Below are positions 43,813 to 51,583 of a DNA stretch of 64,000 bases, in pieces. Positions within the stretch are counted from its first letter, which is position 1, and each line of letters opens with the position of its first letter. The position numbers and the translations under genes were made by a program. The notes below the pieces were generated by a model that saw only the letters and a list, made by a program, of their open reading frames with translations, had not been told where the DNA came from and ran no database searches. This stretch comes from Candidatus Phyllobacterium onerii (GTDB lineage: Bacteria > Pseudomonadota > Alphaproteobacteria > Rhizobiales > Rhizobiaceae). Location: NCBI RefSeq assembly GCF_028331445.1, contig NZ_JAQMHX010000010.1:62001-126000 (forward strand), in the 5' to 3' direction.

Positions 43813-44961
43813 ATGAGTGAAACAATCGATGTAATCGGCGTCGTTGGCGCGGGCGTGATGGGTCGCGGCATTGCCCAACTCATGGCGCGTGGCAGCAAAC
43901 GGACGATCTTGTATGATGCCGTTCCGGGCATGGCGGCGACAGCCAAGGCGACCATTCTTATCGGCATCGAGGAGCGCATCGCTCGTGGCAAGGCCGGTGA
44001 GGATGAATTGGCTGTAGCGGCCAGGAACATCGTGATCGCAGATGATCTGGCTGGTCTCGCGCCTTGCGAGCTTATTATCGAAGCCATCATTGAAACCATT
44101 GACGCCAAGGTTGGATTGTTTCGCGCGCTGGAAACCGTGTGCGATGATAGCTGCATCCTTGCAACCAACACGTCATCGCTGTCAGTCACCGCGATAGCGG
44201 AAGGCTTGCAGAACCCCCGTCGATGCGCGGGGTTGCATTTCTTCAACCCTGCAACCGTGATGAAATTGGTCGAAGTGGTTGCAGCGCCCGCGACAGATCC
44301 GGCCATCATGAAGCAGCTTGCAGCGGTCGTTGAAGGGCTTGGCAAGATAGCTGTCGAGGTGCGAGACAGTCCGGGCTTTCTGGTCAATCGTTGTGCCCGG
44401 CCATTCTATGGTGAAGCATTGAAACTGCTGGAGCAGGGCGCTGCCGATGCGGCTACCATTGATGCCTGTCTAAAATCGTCGGGAGGCTTTCCGCTTGGAC
44501 CGTTCGAACTCATCGATCTCGTTGGCGTCGATATAAACCTTCATGCGACACGGGCGGTCTGGAACGCTTTTGGACAAGCGCCGCGCTTCACGCCTTCGTC
44601 GATCCTTGAAAATATGGTGCGTAAGGGGAAATTGGGCCGGAAAACCGGCTCGGGCTTTTTCACCTATCCACGTGAGAAAACCAGCGCATTAGCGGAAATC
44701 CACTGTGATCCGGATATTTTCCTGCGCGTTGCTTCAATGCTCGCCAATGAGGCAGCCTTCGCCTTTCAGGAAGAACTCGCCTCGGCGGAAGCTATCAACA
44801 CGGCTGTCAGGCTTGGCCTCAATTTCAAGTATGGGCCGCGCGACCTTGCGCAGATCATAGGCGTTCCAAAGATCATCAAGACGCTGCAGCGCTGCGCGCA
44901 AACCGATACCTCCGGACGCTATGAAATCTGTGCATCACTCGCGCAATTTGCAGGTCAATAG
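43813..44961 (+). CDS. 3-hydroxyacyl-CoA dehydrogenase
   Basis: A 382-residue protein starting 1 bp after the hydratase stop. It has an N-terminal Rossmann fold (VIGVVGAGVMGRGIAQLM), the Ser of TNTSSLSVTAIA near 118, the catalytic His in HFFNPATVMKLVEVV near 140, and a second C-terminal 3HCDH domain (about 290-380) that explains the length, as in PaaH/PaaC. With the adjacent hydratase it forms a beta-oxidation pair for the ring-cleaved product. Confidence 0.88.
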   Translation: MSETIDVIGVVGAGVMGRGIAQLMARGSKRTILYDAVPGMAATAKATILIGIEERIARGKAGEDELAVAARNIVIADDLAGLAPCELIIEAIIETIDAKVGLFRALETVCDDSCILATNTSSLSVTAIAEGLQNPRRCAGLHFFNPATVMKLVEVVAAPATDPAIMKQLAAVVEGLGKIAVEVRDSPGFLVNRCARPFYGEALKLLEQGAADAATIDACLKSSGGFPLGPFELIDLVGVDINLHATRAVWNAFGQAPRFTPSSILENMVRKGKLGRKTGSGFFTYPREKTSALAEIHCDPDIFLRVASMLANEAAFAFQEELASAEAINTAVRLGLNFKYGPRDLAQIIGVPKIIKTLQRCAQTDTSGRYEICASLAQFAGQ

Positions 44962-45564
44962 CTCCCCCTTGAACCACTTGAAAATAGAACCCAGCGGCTA
45001 GGCGACCGCCGAAATTACAGAACTTGCCTCGCATTGCAGGTTTCGCGATTGTACCCACGCTCATGAACGGGCTGCGCTGTGCAAATAGCAATGGCATTAG
45101 GCAAGATAGACCCTCAGCGATTGGCCCGCTGGCAAAAGCTGCAGGACGAAAACCGGGGTAATACCGTTGAAGGAGTCAGATCGCGTGGCACCCGTTCCGT
45201 CCTTGGCCCTAAAACTAGACGTTAAAACCCCTTGGGTGAGCCGGCCAGATGCCTGCTTTTGGCCCAACCCAACCCGAATGACGCCAATTGGGGCTCGCTC
45301 GAGCTTGATCTCCGCGCGGGCATCAAGCACGCTCCAGGGTCAAACGACAGCCAGAGACGCGTTGCAGACCGTCGCGGACAGTTGGAGGCGCAAATTCGAT
45401 CGCTTGAACCCTTGATGGAAGCTGATCTTCAGGAACCACGGCTTCCACGGCGGTCATCACTTCGACGGCCTTCACGGCCACCCGCAAGCAGTCCCGCCCG
45501 TTGACGCCGACGGCTAATCGCGGCACGCTGGCGTCGGGCACGTTGAAGTCGAGGAGATACTCCG
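44962..45564. other. intergenic stretch, no recognisable gene
   Basis: About 600 bp after the dehydrogenase. Frames are open on both strands but show no family motif. It may hold decayed sequence that marks the island edge. GGAG near 45553 is the ribosome binding site of the GlcG-like gene. Confidence 0.45.
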
Positions 45565-45999
45565 ATGCATGTAACGATAGCACAAGCACAGAAAATCGTC
45601 GAAGCCTCTCGTGCAAAGGCCGAGGCCTTGAATACGCAAATGTGTATAGCCGTGGTCGACTCCGGGGGAAACCTGAAGGCCTTTTATCGAATGGACGATG
45701 CGTGGGTCGGGTCTATCGACATCTCCCATAAGAAGGCTAAGACGGCGCTTTTTTTTGGTATGATGACCGGGCAAATCGGCCAATTATCTCAGCCGAACGG
45801 CCCCCTGTATGGTATCGAGCACTCCAATGACGGTCTCATCACCTTCCCAGGTGGAATTCCAATCGTCGATGACGACGGTGTGATGAGCGGTGCTGTTGGA
45901 GTAAGCGGGTCGACGGTCGAGAATGATCACGCCGTTGCTGAGGCCGGCGTACGCGCTGTCGGCCAGATTGAATTGCCAGAGCACCCTTGGCGAACGTAG
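45565..45999 (+). CDS. GlcG/HbpS heme-binding family protein
   Basis: A 144-residue protein of the GlcG/HbpS family. It opens [20 protein letters not shown] and has the conserved [18 protein letters not shown] near 30, [12 protein letters not shown] near 75, [20 protein letters not shown] near 92 and a late [10 protein letters not shown] helix. The family occurs beside glycolate, propanediol and aromatic catabolic genes, and some members bind haem or cobalamin. Its role here is not evident, and it stands alone between decayed stretches. Confidence 0.8.
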   Translation: MHVTIAQAQKIVEASRAKAEALNTQMCIAVVDSGGNLKAFYRMDDAWVGSIDISHKKAKTALFFGMMTGQIGQLSQPNGPLYGIEHSNDGLITFPGGIPIVDDDGVMSGAVGVSGSTVENDHAVAEAGVRAVGQIELPEHPWRT

Positions 46000-46160
46000 G
46001 TAAGAACACTCCGTACGATTGGAAACTCCATAGGCGCGAATGGGTTGCGCGAGTTCAACGCCCGGTTCGATCTCGAGAGTGGAGACCACCACTTCTGCGT
46101 TTTCTGAGGAAGGACGATCGGATAAGGCGCGAAGCCGTCGGCGTTCTCTGGTGGGTTTGC

Positions 46161-46330
46161 CAAATCATATAGTTATTCGGAACGAGAGGGGACGACTAGC
46201 GCGGGTTTGCAGTCCCGATCTTTTTCAAGGTGACCATTGAATAGGGCACTACACAACAGGCTTGTAGACATTCAAGCTACAATCCAAAATGCTCGATATT
46301 CGCCTATTATCGGCATTTACAAACGAACGG
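46161..46330. repeat. dispersed repeat copy R2
   Basis: Diverged copy of 14830-15010, same orientation, 31 kb away. The right end TTCGCCTATTATCGGCATTT is identical in both, while the middle differs by many substitutions. The resolvase-like scrap about 125 bp further on hints that the repeat belongs to a lost transposon. Confidence 0.6.
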
Positions 46331-46454
46331 TTTCTCGCCCAGTTCCTGATTGAACAAAACTTGGATCCGAGACGGATCAATCGTTTATATAGTTGAGGAA
46401 CTCGCAGTTGCAGTGCGATACATTTCCAAGTGTCGGAAGCGCTCAGGCCGAGCT

Positions 46455-46520
46455 GTCGACGCGATCGACGTCAGCACCACGGTCAAAGCGTTAGCGGAAC
46501 GAGGATTTGCGCTTCGCATT
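46455..46520 (+). pseudogene. serine recombinase (resolvase) fragment
   Basis: About 20 codons reading VDAIDVSTTVKALAERGFA, matching the helix between the catalytic core and the E-helix of small serine recombinases. Flanking sequence in the same frame is not conserved. Too short for certainty, but it fits the neighbouring repeat as a mobile-element trace. Confidence 0.35.
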
Positions 46521-46576
46521 TCTGGTTCAGGCATGGCCGGGTTGGATGGGCACATGCCTAGCCCTACGCAACACCG

Positions 46577-48121
46577 TTACCGTACGCCGCTACTTGTTTG
46601 TTCAAACGACCACTTCACCTGCTCTGCCAGGAACGCGGCAAACGGCTTCACATTCATATTGCCGCTCGCTTCCTCCAGCCCTGCCAGATAGGCCCTGCGG
46701 TCTTCCACCCTGACGACTGTCCAGGGATAACCGCCGGAGGCCAGCATGGCATTCATGAGAAACCGCGCTATCCGGCCATTGCCGTCCGGATAGGGATGCA
46801 CATAGCCCAAGAGCCAGTGTCCGAGCACGGCGCGCACGGATGCTTCTTTCTCCGCCTCCAGTAAATCGAATAGCGCGATCATCCCATCGGCCACCGCCTC
46901 TGCTCGCGGCGGTACATGTTGTGAGCCCCGCAGGTACACAGATTGATTGCGATATCCGGCAAGCGCACTCGCCCTGAGTATACCAGCGGTCACGGAGGGC
47001 GCGAACAGTTCCCGGTACCATTCTCGATGTGTTTCCCGCGTCAACGCTCCTGCCGGCTTGCCGTTTATGATAGCGGCGACCGACTCTTTGACCTTCTGAA
47101 AGGCGAGGTAGTAACCGCGCGCGGCAAGCGCATCCCGGTTCTTGCGGTCGTCTTCATCGATCTCCGGGTTCCAGCTTCCCTCTCTCACACGGTCGATGAG
47201 CTCGGGTGTGACGCTGTACCCTTCGATCGACAGCGAATGATAGGCGTCGCTCTCGTAGATATCCTCGAGGAACTTCATATAGGCGTCCTTGTCGACCGGC
47301 AGGCCAGTTGCCTTTGGGAATATTTCAATGACGGCTTCGCGCTGTGATTCCCAGATCGCGCGCAGGCGGGCGACAAGCGGCGGTACCCCCGCCGGGATAA
47401 CGGTCACACCAGCTTGACCCGCGAACGGATCGGACTCGCGCACGTCATACCCGGCCGCTTTAAAGGCCGCCACGATTTCATCCGCGAAGGCGTCGCGCCC
47501 TACGCGGCGGAAAGCGCCGGCAAGTCGTCCCGCCACGGAGGAATGGCCGCCATCAAGCAATAAGGCCAGAACAGTTGAGACGTCGCGCACGGACGCCATT
47601 GCGATCTGTATCTCGATCGGCGCGCGCTGGAAAAATGCTTCCGGTACACGAATAAGCGCGGCCTCAACCGTGAATATGCGCTGACGGTTCTTTTCCGTCA
47701 GCTGTTCTGGCATTTCCTTGACTTGGAGGTCATAGATGGAAGTGCCAAACAACAGGTCGATTTTGTTGTTCTTGCCCTTGGGTGTGTTAACCACCACCTG
47801 CGGCGGAATGGTGGGCGCTTCCGCATGCAGCAAAAGCGACTGCTCTGGTGACAAGAACCAGTCCTTGCCGAACCGCTCATTGCAGTACAGAGAACAGAAT
47901 TCCCAGAAGCTTGCGTACCAGGGGGTGGTGTCCTGTTGCTGCGCCTGCGGGCCGGTCGACATGACCCAGCCTCTAATCACATTGCGCAGAAAGCCATTCT
48001 GCAGCAGTCGCTCTCGGTGAACGCGGGATAGTTCGTCCGACTTGAATATGCGCCGCCCGCCTTCCTGCAGCTTTTTGAGGATGGCTAGGGATTCAGAGAG
48101 TTTTTCATGGGGCTTGGCCAT
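46577..48121 (-). CDS. Fic family protein with N-terminal DNA-binding-like region
   Basis: A 514-residue protein, ATG 48121. The Fic core has HPYPDGNGR at residues 442-450, matching HPFxxGNGR with the catalytic His, so AMP transfer to a target protein is expected. A self-inhibition motif, SLSIEG (Glu 300), precedes it, as in class II Fic proteins. Residues about 10-230 are unlike ordinary Fic: a helical start with HRERLLQNGFLRNVIRG resembles the winged-helix region of AbiEi-type antitoxin/autorepressors. The promoter lies inside five 24-bp repeats, so the protein may repress itself. Defence, toxin-antitoxin or housekeeping roles are all open. No separate antitoxin gene is adjacent. Confidence 0.82.
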   Translation of the reverse strand: MAKPHEKLSESLAILKKLQEGGRRIFKSDELSRVHRERLLQNGFLRNVIRGWVMSTGPQAQQQDTTPWYASFWEFCSLYCNERFGKDWFLSPEQSLLLHAEAPTIPPQVVVNTPKGKNNKIDLLFGTSIYDLQVKEMPEQLTEKNRQRIFTVEAALIRVPEAFFQRAPIEIQIAMASVRDVSTVLALLLDGGHSSVAGRLAGAFRRVGRDAFADEIVAAFKAAGYDVRESDPFAGQAGVTVIPAGVPPLVARLRAIWESQREAVIEIFPKATGLPVDKDAYMKFLEDIYESDAYHSLSIEGYSVTPELIDRVREGSWNPEIDEDDRKNRDALAARGYYLAFQKVKESVAAIINGKPAGALTRETHREWYRELFAPSVTAGILRASALAGYRNQSVYLRGSQHVPPRAEAVADGMIALFDLLEAEKEASVRAVLGHWLLGYVHPYPDGNGRIARFLMNAMLASGGYPWTVVRVEDRRAYLAGLEEASGNMNVKPFAAFLAEQVKWSFEQTSSGVR

Positions 48122-48127
48122 TACCTG

Positions 48128-48247
48128 CCCTTGCAAGTTTTTGGTGTTGTGCAATTACAAGTATATAATGATGATCTATCACAAGTCAATCATGCCGTGA
48201 AATCACAAGTTTTTAGCGGTGAGCAATTGCAAGTTCTTAATGTTGCG
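48128..48247. repeat. five tandem 24-bp direct repeats (operator array)
   Basis: The core CAAGT recurs at 48134, 48158, 48182, 48206 and 48230, exactly every 24 bp. Flanks are partly conserved: CAATTA, CAATTG, AAATCA or CTATCA before the core, and T-rich, then ATG or GTG, about 9-13 bp after it. The first unit is degenerate on its left. The array covers the fic promoter. The period is just over two helical turns, so bound protein copies would wind only slowly round the helix. Confidence 0.75.
48160..48189 (-). promoter_or_regulatory. predicted sigma-70 promoter of fic inside the array
   Basis: On the minus strand TTGACT (48184-48189) and TATACT (48160-48165) are 18 bp apart, a near-consensus pair. 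The -35 box lies in repeat 3 and the -10 box in repeat 2, so occupancy of the array should block RNA polymerase. Confidence 0.5.
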
Positions 48248-48536
48248 GCAGAAATATGAAATATCTCAATGGGATAATGGGGTAACTATGTGATTTAAGC
48301 GGTTAGCGCGGCCTCCGCCAAATTTCCTGGCGGTTAAGGGTATGTTTTGTTTGTTCAGCAGCTGCGTCAGTGAGTACTAAATATCGCTGTTGTGAGTTCA
48401 TTGCGACACGCGAGTCACCCGGGTAAATCTCTTTGAAGTCCCAATCTGCATAAGTCTTTCCTTCACCGACTGACAGCGGGATTTGCGTGCCGGAAATGAG
48501 TGGCAGTCAAAACGAGCTAACAACCACCCAATACTT
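48248..48536. other. intergenic stretch, nothing recognised
   Basis: AT-rich sequence upstream of the fic array, without a gene or obvious second promoter. Confidence 0.5.
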
Positions 48537-48900
48537 TTAAAGCCGCAAATTCCTAGGCGTACCGGCGTTGTCCATACTAACGGCACTATTCAGATCATCA
48601 TGTTCGCTTGCGGCAAAAGCTCCGCCTTCGAGATGATAGACATGCGGTTCTTCCGAAAAATATTCCTGTAAGCCCATCATGAACATCCGATGGTCTTCAC
48701 TCGCTTCGAAGCCCAACGTGTGATCCTCGATTGAGCGCCCTCGAGCAATCAGGTGGAATAGTTCGGGCATTTCGATCTCTTGCGCCAGTGACCGGGGTAA
48801 CCTTCTGCGCGGGTAGGTAGCGGAACGACTTCGGCGAATGCTTGTCTGAACGTTTCAGATGCTCCTTGTAAATGGGCAGCACAGCGATCTCATAAATCAT
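48537..48900 (-). pseudogene. antibiotic-biosynthesis-monooxygenase (ABM) domain protein, frameshifted
   Basis: ATG 48900 begins MIYEIAVLPIYKEHL, a typical small ABM/quinol monooxygenase start. After about 16 codons the good reading moves to another frame (RQAFAEVVPL) and, near 48800, to a third. That frame continues IEMPELFHLIARGRSIEDHT, DHRMFMMGLQEYFSEEPHVY and FAASEHDD to a stop at 48537. Two indels therefore break an otherwise well-preserved gene of about 110-120 codons. Confidence 0.6.
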
Positions 48901-48929
48901 GGTTGAACCTTTAAAGTGAGTTGGAGCGT

Positions 48930-49440
48930 TTATGAGCGTGCACGCGCAGTGTCAGCCGACGGGTCAACTGCCATCGCGATTTTTCCCTGGATACTGTTGT
49001 TCGGGCTCTCAAGCCGGGTATGAGCGAGGGGGATGTCAGCGAGCGCATAGACAGCCCCAACGTGCGGCCGCAGCTGACCACGCTCTATTAATGTGCTCAG
49101 TTCATCAAGCTTTCCGCGGTTTTGCCTTGTGAAAACGAAGTGATAACTTGCGTTCTTGCCCCATGCTTCAATGAGGTTCTGTGGCTGTGCGATGTCCACG
49201 ATCGAGACCACGCGGCCAAGTTGCGCGAGCACGTCCGGGCTACGGGCCAATGTCGCCACCAATGGTGTCAAACACGACGTCGACTCCGCGGCCTTCCGTT
49301 TCCCGCATGATAGCGCTGATGTAGTCTTCCTTCTTGTAGTCGATGACGACGTCCGCGCCGACCTCGACCGAGACAACGGAAAAGTCGTCACGATGGGCGC
49401 GGACATGACACCGCTATTTCCGGCCAAGTCGACGCGGTGA
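48930..49440 (-). pseudogene. quinone oxidoreductase/zinc-type alcohol dehydrogenase, 3' remnant with frameshift
   Basis: The last third reads well on the minus strand: [60 protein letters not shown]. Upstream, the cofactor-domain part [20 protein letters not shown] and [13 protein letters not shown] lies in another frame, so an indel occurs near 49250. The N-terminal half is gone. It probably formed a stress pair with the broken ABM gene that follows. Confidence 0.6.
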
Positions 49441-49588
49441 CCGGATTTCTCACGAACACCAAGGCGGTGTCCGTGCTTGGTCCCGAGATCGTAACGCTTA
49501 TTCCGGCAAACACCGGGGTTCCGAACTATGCAAATTCATACTTCGTGGCGGCAGATGCGTATGACAGCCAGAAAGAAAATCTCGTAAA
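49441..49588. other. short stretch with possible binding-protein scrap
   Basis: A plus-strand frame reads [18 protein letters not shown], then [18 protein letters not shown]. This is reminiscent of the C-terminal part of NMT1/SsuA-type solute-binding proteins, but is too short to be sure. Confidence 0.25.
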
Positions 49589-50272
49589 TCACACGACGGA
49601 CTTCACCCGCTCCCAGCCATTGGCGAGGTGAGTGTCTAGCTCGCGAGCTAAAGTCTCGGCGTCGCGTGCTTCGAGCGCTGCAATGATCCTCTCATGCTCG
49701 GCCACTGCTCCTGCCCATCGTTCAGCTCCCTCGTGTCCGATGAAACGGATGCGCTTCACACGCGATTGTAGCAATCCGTGCACTTCGGCCAGGGGGGCAT
49801 TGTTTGCCAGGGCTACAATCCCCGTATGGATCTGTTGATTCACCTTGTAATATTCGAGCCGTTCAGCAGCCTTATAGTGTTTTACCATTGCATCATGAAG
49901 TGAACGCAACCGCGCGATGCCTTCGTCGCTCGCCACCGCGCATGCGATACGTCCGGCGAGCATTTCCAATGACCGCAGGACAATGAGCATATCCTCCACA
50001 TCCTTGGCGGAGAAACGCTTGACCACGGCCCCCCGGCTTGGCACGAGCTCAACCAACCCTTCGCTGGCCAGGAATTTCAAGGCTTCGCGCAGCGGCGTGC
50101 GCGATACGCCCAGTTCCTCTCCGAGCTGGGTTTCGTAAATGCGCTCGCCCGGCTGCAGATCTCCTTCGATGATCATGTCCCGCAAACGCGTGACGATTTC
50201 TCCATGGAGCGACTGACGCGAGATAGTGGCAACTGTCCGTCGTCCGTTAGCCTCGACCATTTCAGATGCCAT
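49589..50272 (-). CDS. GntR (FadR/FCD subfamily) regulator
   Basis: A 227-residue protein; ATG 50272 has GGAGAG upstream, and the longer frame is not conserved. Winged HTH at about 20-85 (GEIVTRLRDMIIEGDLQPGE, LGVSRTPLREALKFLASEG), then an FCD domain with the usual His and Asp ligands (HTGIVALANN, AEHERIIAALEARDAETL). It is divergent from the PdxA-TctCBA operon and should control it; a dyad lies in the 180-bp gap. Confidence 0.87.
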   Translation of the reverse strand: MASEMVEANGRRTVATISRQSLHGEIVTRLRDMIIEGDLQPGERIYETQLGEELGVSRTPLREALKFLASEGLVELVPSRGAVVKRFSAKDVEDMLIVLRSLEMLAGRIACAVASDEGIARLRSLHDAMVKHYKAAERLEYYKVNQQIHTGIVALANNAPLAEVHGLLQSRVKRIRFIGHEGAERWAGAVAEHERIIAALEARDAETLARELDTHLANGWERVKSVV

Positions 50273-50374
50273 GGTGTTTCTCTCCTCGTTCCGCCGCCCA
50301 ACTGGCGAGTCGGTCCCTCCGGTCATTTTCGCATTGGTAGAACAAAAATGATACCGACTTCATACGTTATTTTT

Positions 50375-50402
50375 TATACTGTATACAAAATGCTTGCATA
50401 CA
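50375..50402. promoter_or_regulatory. candidate GntR operator between GntR and pdxA-like genes
   Basis: TATAC-T-GTATA (50375-50385) overlaps a wider dyad TGTATAC...GCATACA (50380-50402, one mismatch). GTATAC-type half-sites are common for FCD regulators. The AT-rich run before it could hold the promoter. Confidence 0.45.
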
Positions 50403-50453
50403 GGAAAATTTGTTTGTAGTCCTTTAAGCCTCATCGGAGAGGAGGAGTTTTTT

Positions 50454-51515
50454 ATGGCGAATGCCAAACCAGCAGCCACCGCGGAAGTGGTGCGGCCCGT
50501 TCTGGCGCTTGCCATGGGCGATCCGGCCGGAATTAGTCCGGAACTCACCGCACGAATGCTTGCCCTGCCTGAACTCCAAAATGCTGCTCATTTCATCGTC
50601 ATCGGCGATCGCCGCATCCTGGAGGAGGGTGCAGGAACCGCAAACATCGAACTCGATCTCGACTATCGGTCTGCGAGCGACTTCTCGACGGAACTTTCGG
50701 AGCGGCCAGTCTTTGTGGATCTTTGCAACCTCGATTCCAAGGATGTGGTGCGAGGCGAGGCAACGCTTGCAGGTGGTACGTTTGCGACCGAAAATTTTCG
50801 CTTCGCTCTCCATCTGGCCGACAAGGGGAGCGTTGATGGAATCTGCTTCACACCTTTCAACAAGAAAGCGATGCGTTACGCCTATCCCGGCTACGATGAC
50901 GAGATTCGATTTGTTTCCGATGTTCTGTCCTTCAACGGCAAGATGCGCGAGTTCAACGTTCTCGAACGCGTCTGGAATGCGCGTGTAACCTCGCATATCC
51001 CGCTTTCTGCCGTTTCCGCCCACATCAGCATCGACGCCATCCTGGCGGAGGTCGAGCTGACCGCTGCCTGTCTGCGCCTCGCTGGCATCGACAATCCCAA
51101 AATCGCAGTCGCAGGGCTCAATCCGCATGCTGGCGATGGCGGCAGTTTCGGGATGGAGGAAATCGAAGTCATCGAGCCTGCCGTCGCCCGTGCGAAGGCT
51201 GCGGGCTATGCCGTGGATGGGCCATTTCCCGCAGACACGGTGTTCCTGCGGGCATTGAAGGAAGGCTTCCACGCAGTTTTAACCATGTACCACGACCAGG
51301 GCCAGATCGCGATGAAGATGATGGGCTTTGACAAGGGAGTCACGATGATGGGTGGGTTGCCATTCCCGCTCTGTACGCCGGCACACGGCACAGCCTACGA
51401 CATTGCCGGGCGCGGCATCGCGGACGTCGGCGCGTCGCGCGAGGCTGGGCTGTTGGCGGCGAAAATGGCCAGGCAGCAAATCGTCTCGAGAGAAGCGGCG
51501 CGCAACAGGAGTTAA
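50454..51515 (+). CDS. PdxA-like 4-phospho-hydroxyacid dehydrogenase (PdxA2-type)
   Basis: A 353-residue protein; ATG 50454 follows GGAGGAG. Features are the N-terminal LALAMGDPAGISPEL, the metal histidines in TSHIPLSAVSAH, MYHDQGQIAMKMMGF and CTPAHGTAYDIAGRG, and LNPHAGDGGSFG. True PdxA acts in vitamin B6 synthesis. PdxA2-type paralogues oxidise and decarboxylate 4-phospho-threonate or erythronate, or act in phthalate-like pathways. Its place before a tripartite tricarboxylate transporter points to catabolism of a four-carbon or related acid. The usual partner kinase (DUF1537) is not in the window. Confidence 0.85.
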   Translation: MANAKPAATAEVVRPVLALAMGDPAGISPELTARMLALPELQNAAHFIVIGDRRILEEGAGTANIELDLDYRSASDFSTELSERPVFVDLCNLDSKDVVRGEATLAGGTFATENFRFALHLADKGSVDGICFTPFNKKAMRYAYPGYDDEIRFVSDVLSFNGKMREFNVLERVWNARVTSHIPLSAVSAHISIDAILAEVELTAACLRLAGIDNPKIAVAGLNPHAGDGGSFGMEEIEVIEPAVARAKAAGYAVDGPFPADTVFLRALKEGFHAVLTMYHDQGQIAMKMMGFDKGVTMMGGLPFPLCTPAHGTAYDIAGRGIADVGASREAGLLAAKMARQQIVSREAARNRS

Positions 51516-51583
51516 CGAGGACAGGACCGTGCCGTCGGGGTTGGAGCATGCGGCGGGCGGTATAGCAACAGGGAGGATTCAAT

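Larger units (their letters stand above)
46000..46576. other. decayed region with repeat copy and resolvase scrap
   Basis: Holds repeat copy R2 and a serine-recombinase fragment (both listed). Nothing else is recognised in these 577 bp. Confidence 0.5.

Noticed and set aside
42972-44387. 471-codon open frame on the minus strand
   Set aside because: Opposite the crotonase and hydroxyacyl-CoA dehydrogenase genes, both of which show full motifs; the antisense product has none.
48128-48247. CRISPR array
   Set aside because: Units are contiguous 24-bp direct repeats with only a short conserved core, no spacers of constant length between identical repeats, and no cas gene nearby.
48128-48247. Plasmid origin iterons
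   Set aside because: No Rep, Par or other replication gene in the window, and the array overlaps a good promoter for fic, so an operator role is simpler.
50454-51515. Biosynthetic PdxA of vitamin B6 synthesis
   Set aside because: Location in a transporter operon with a GntR, away from ksgA/surA-type neighbours, indicates a catabolic paralogue.
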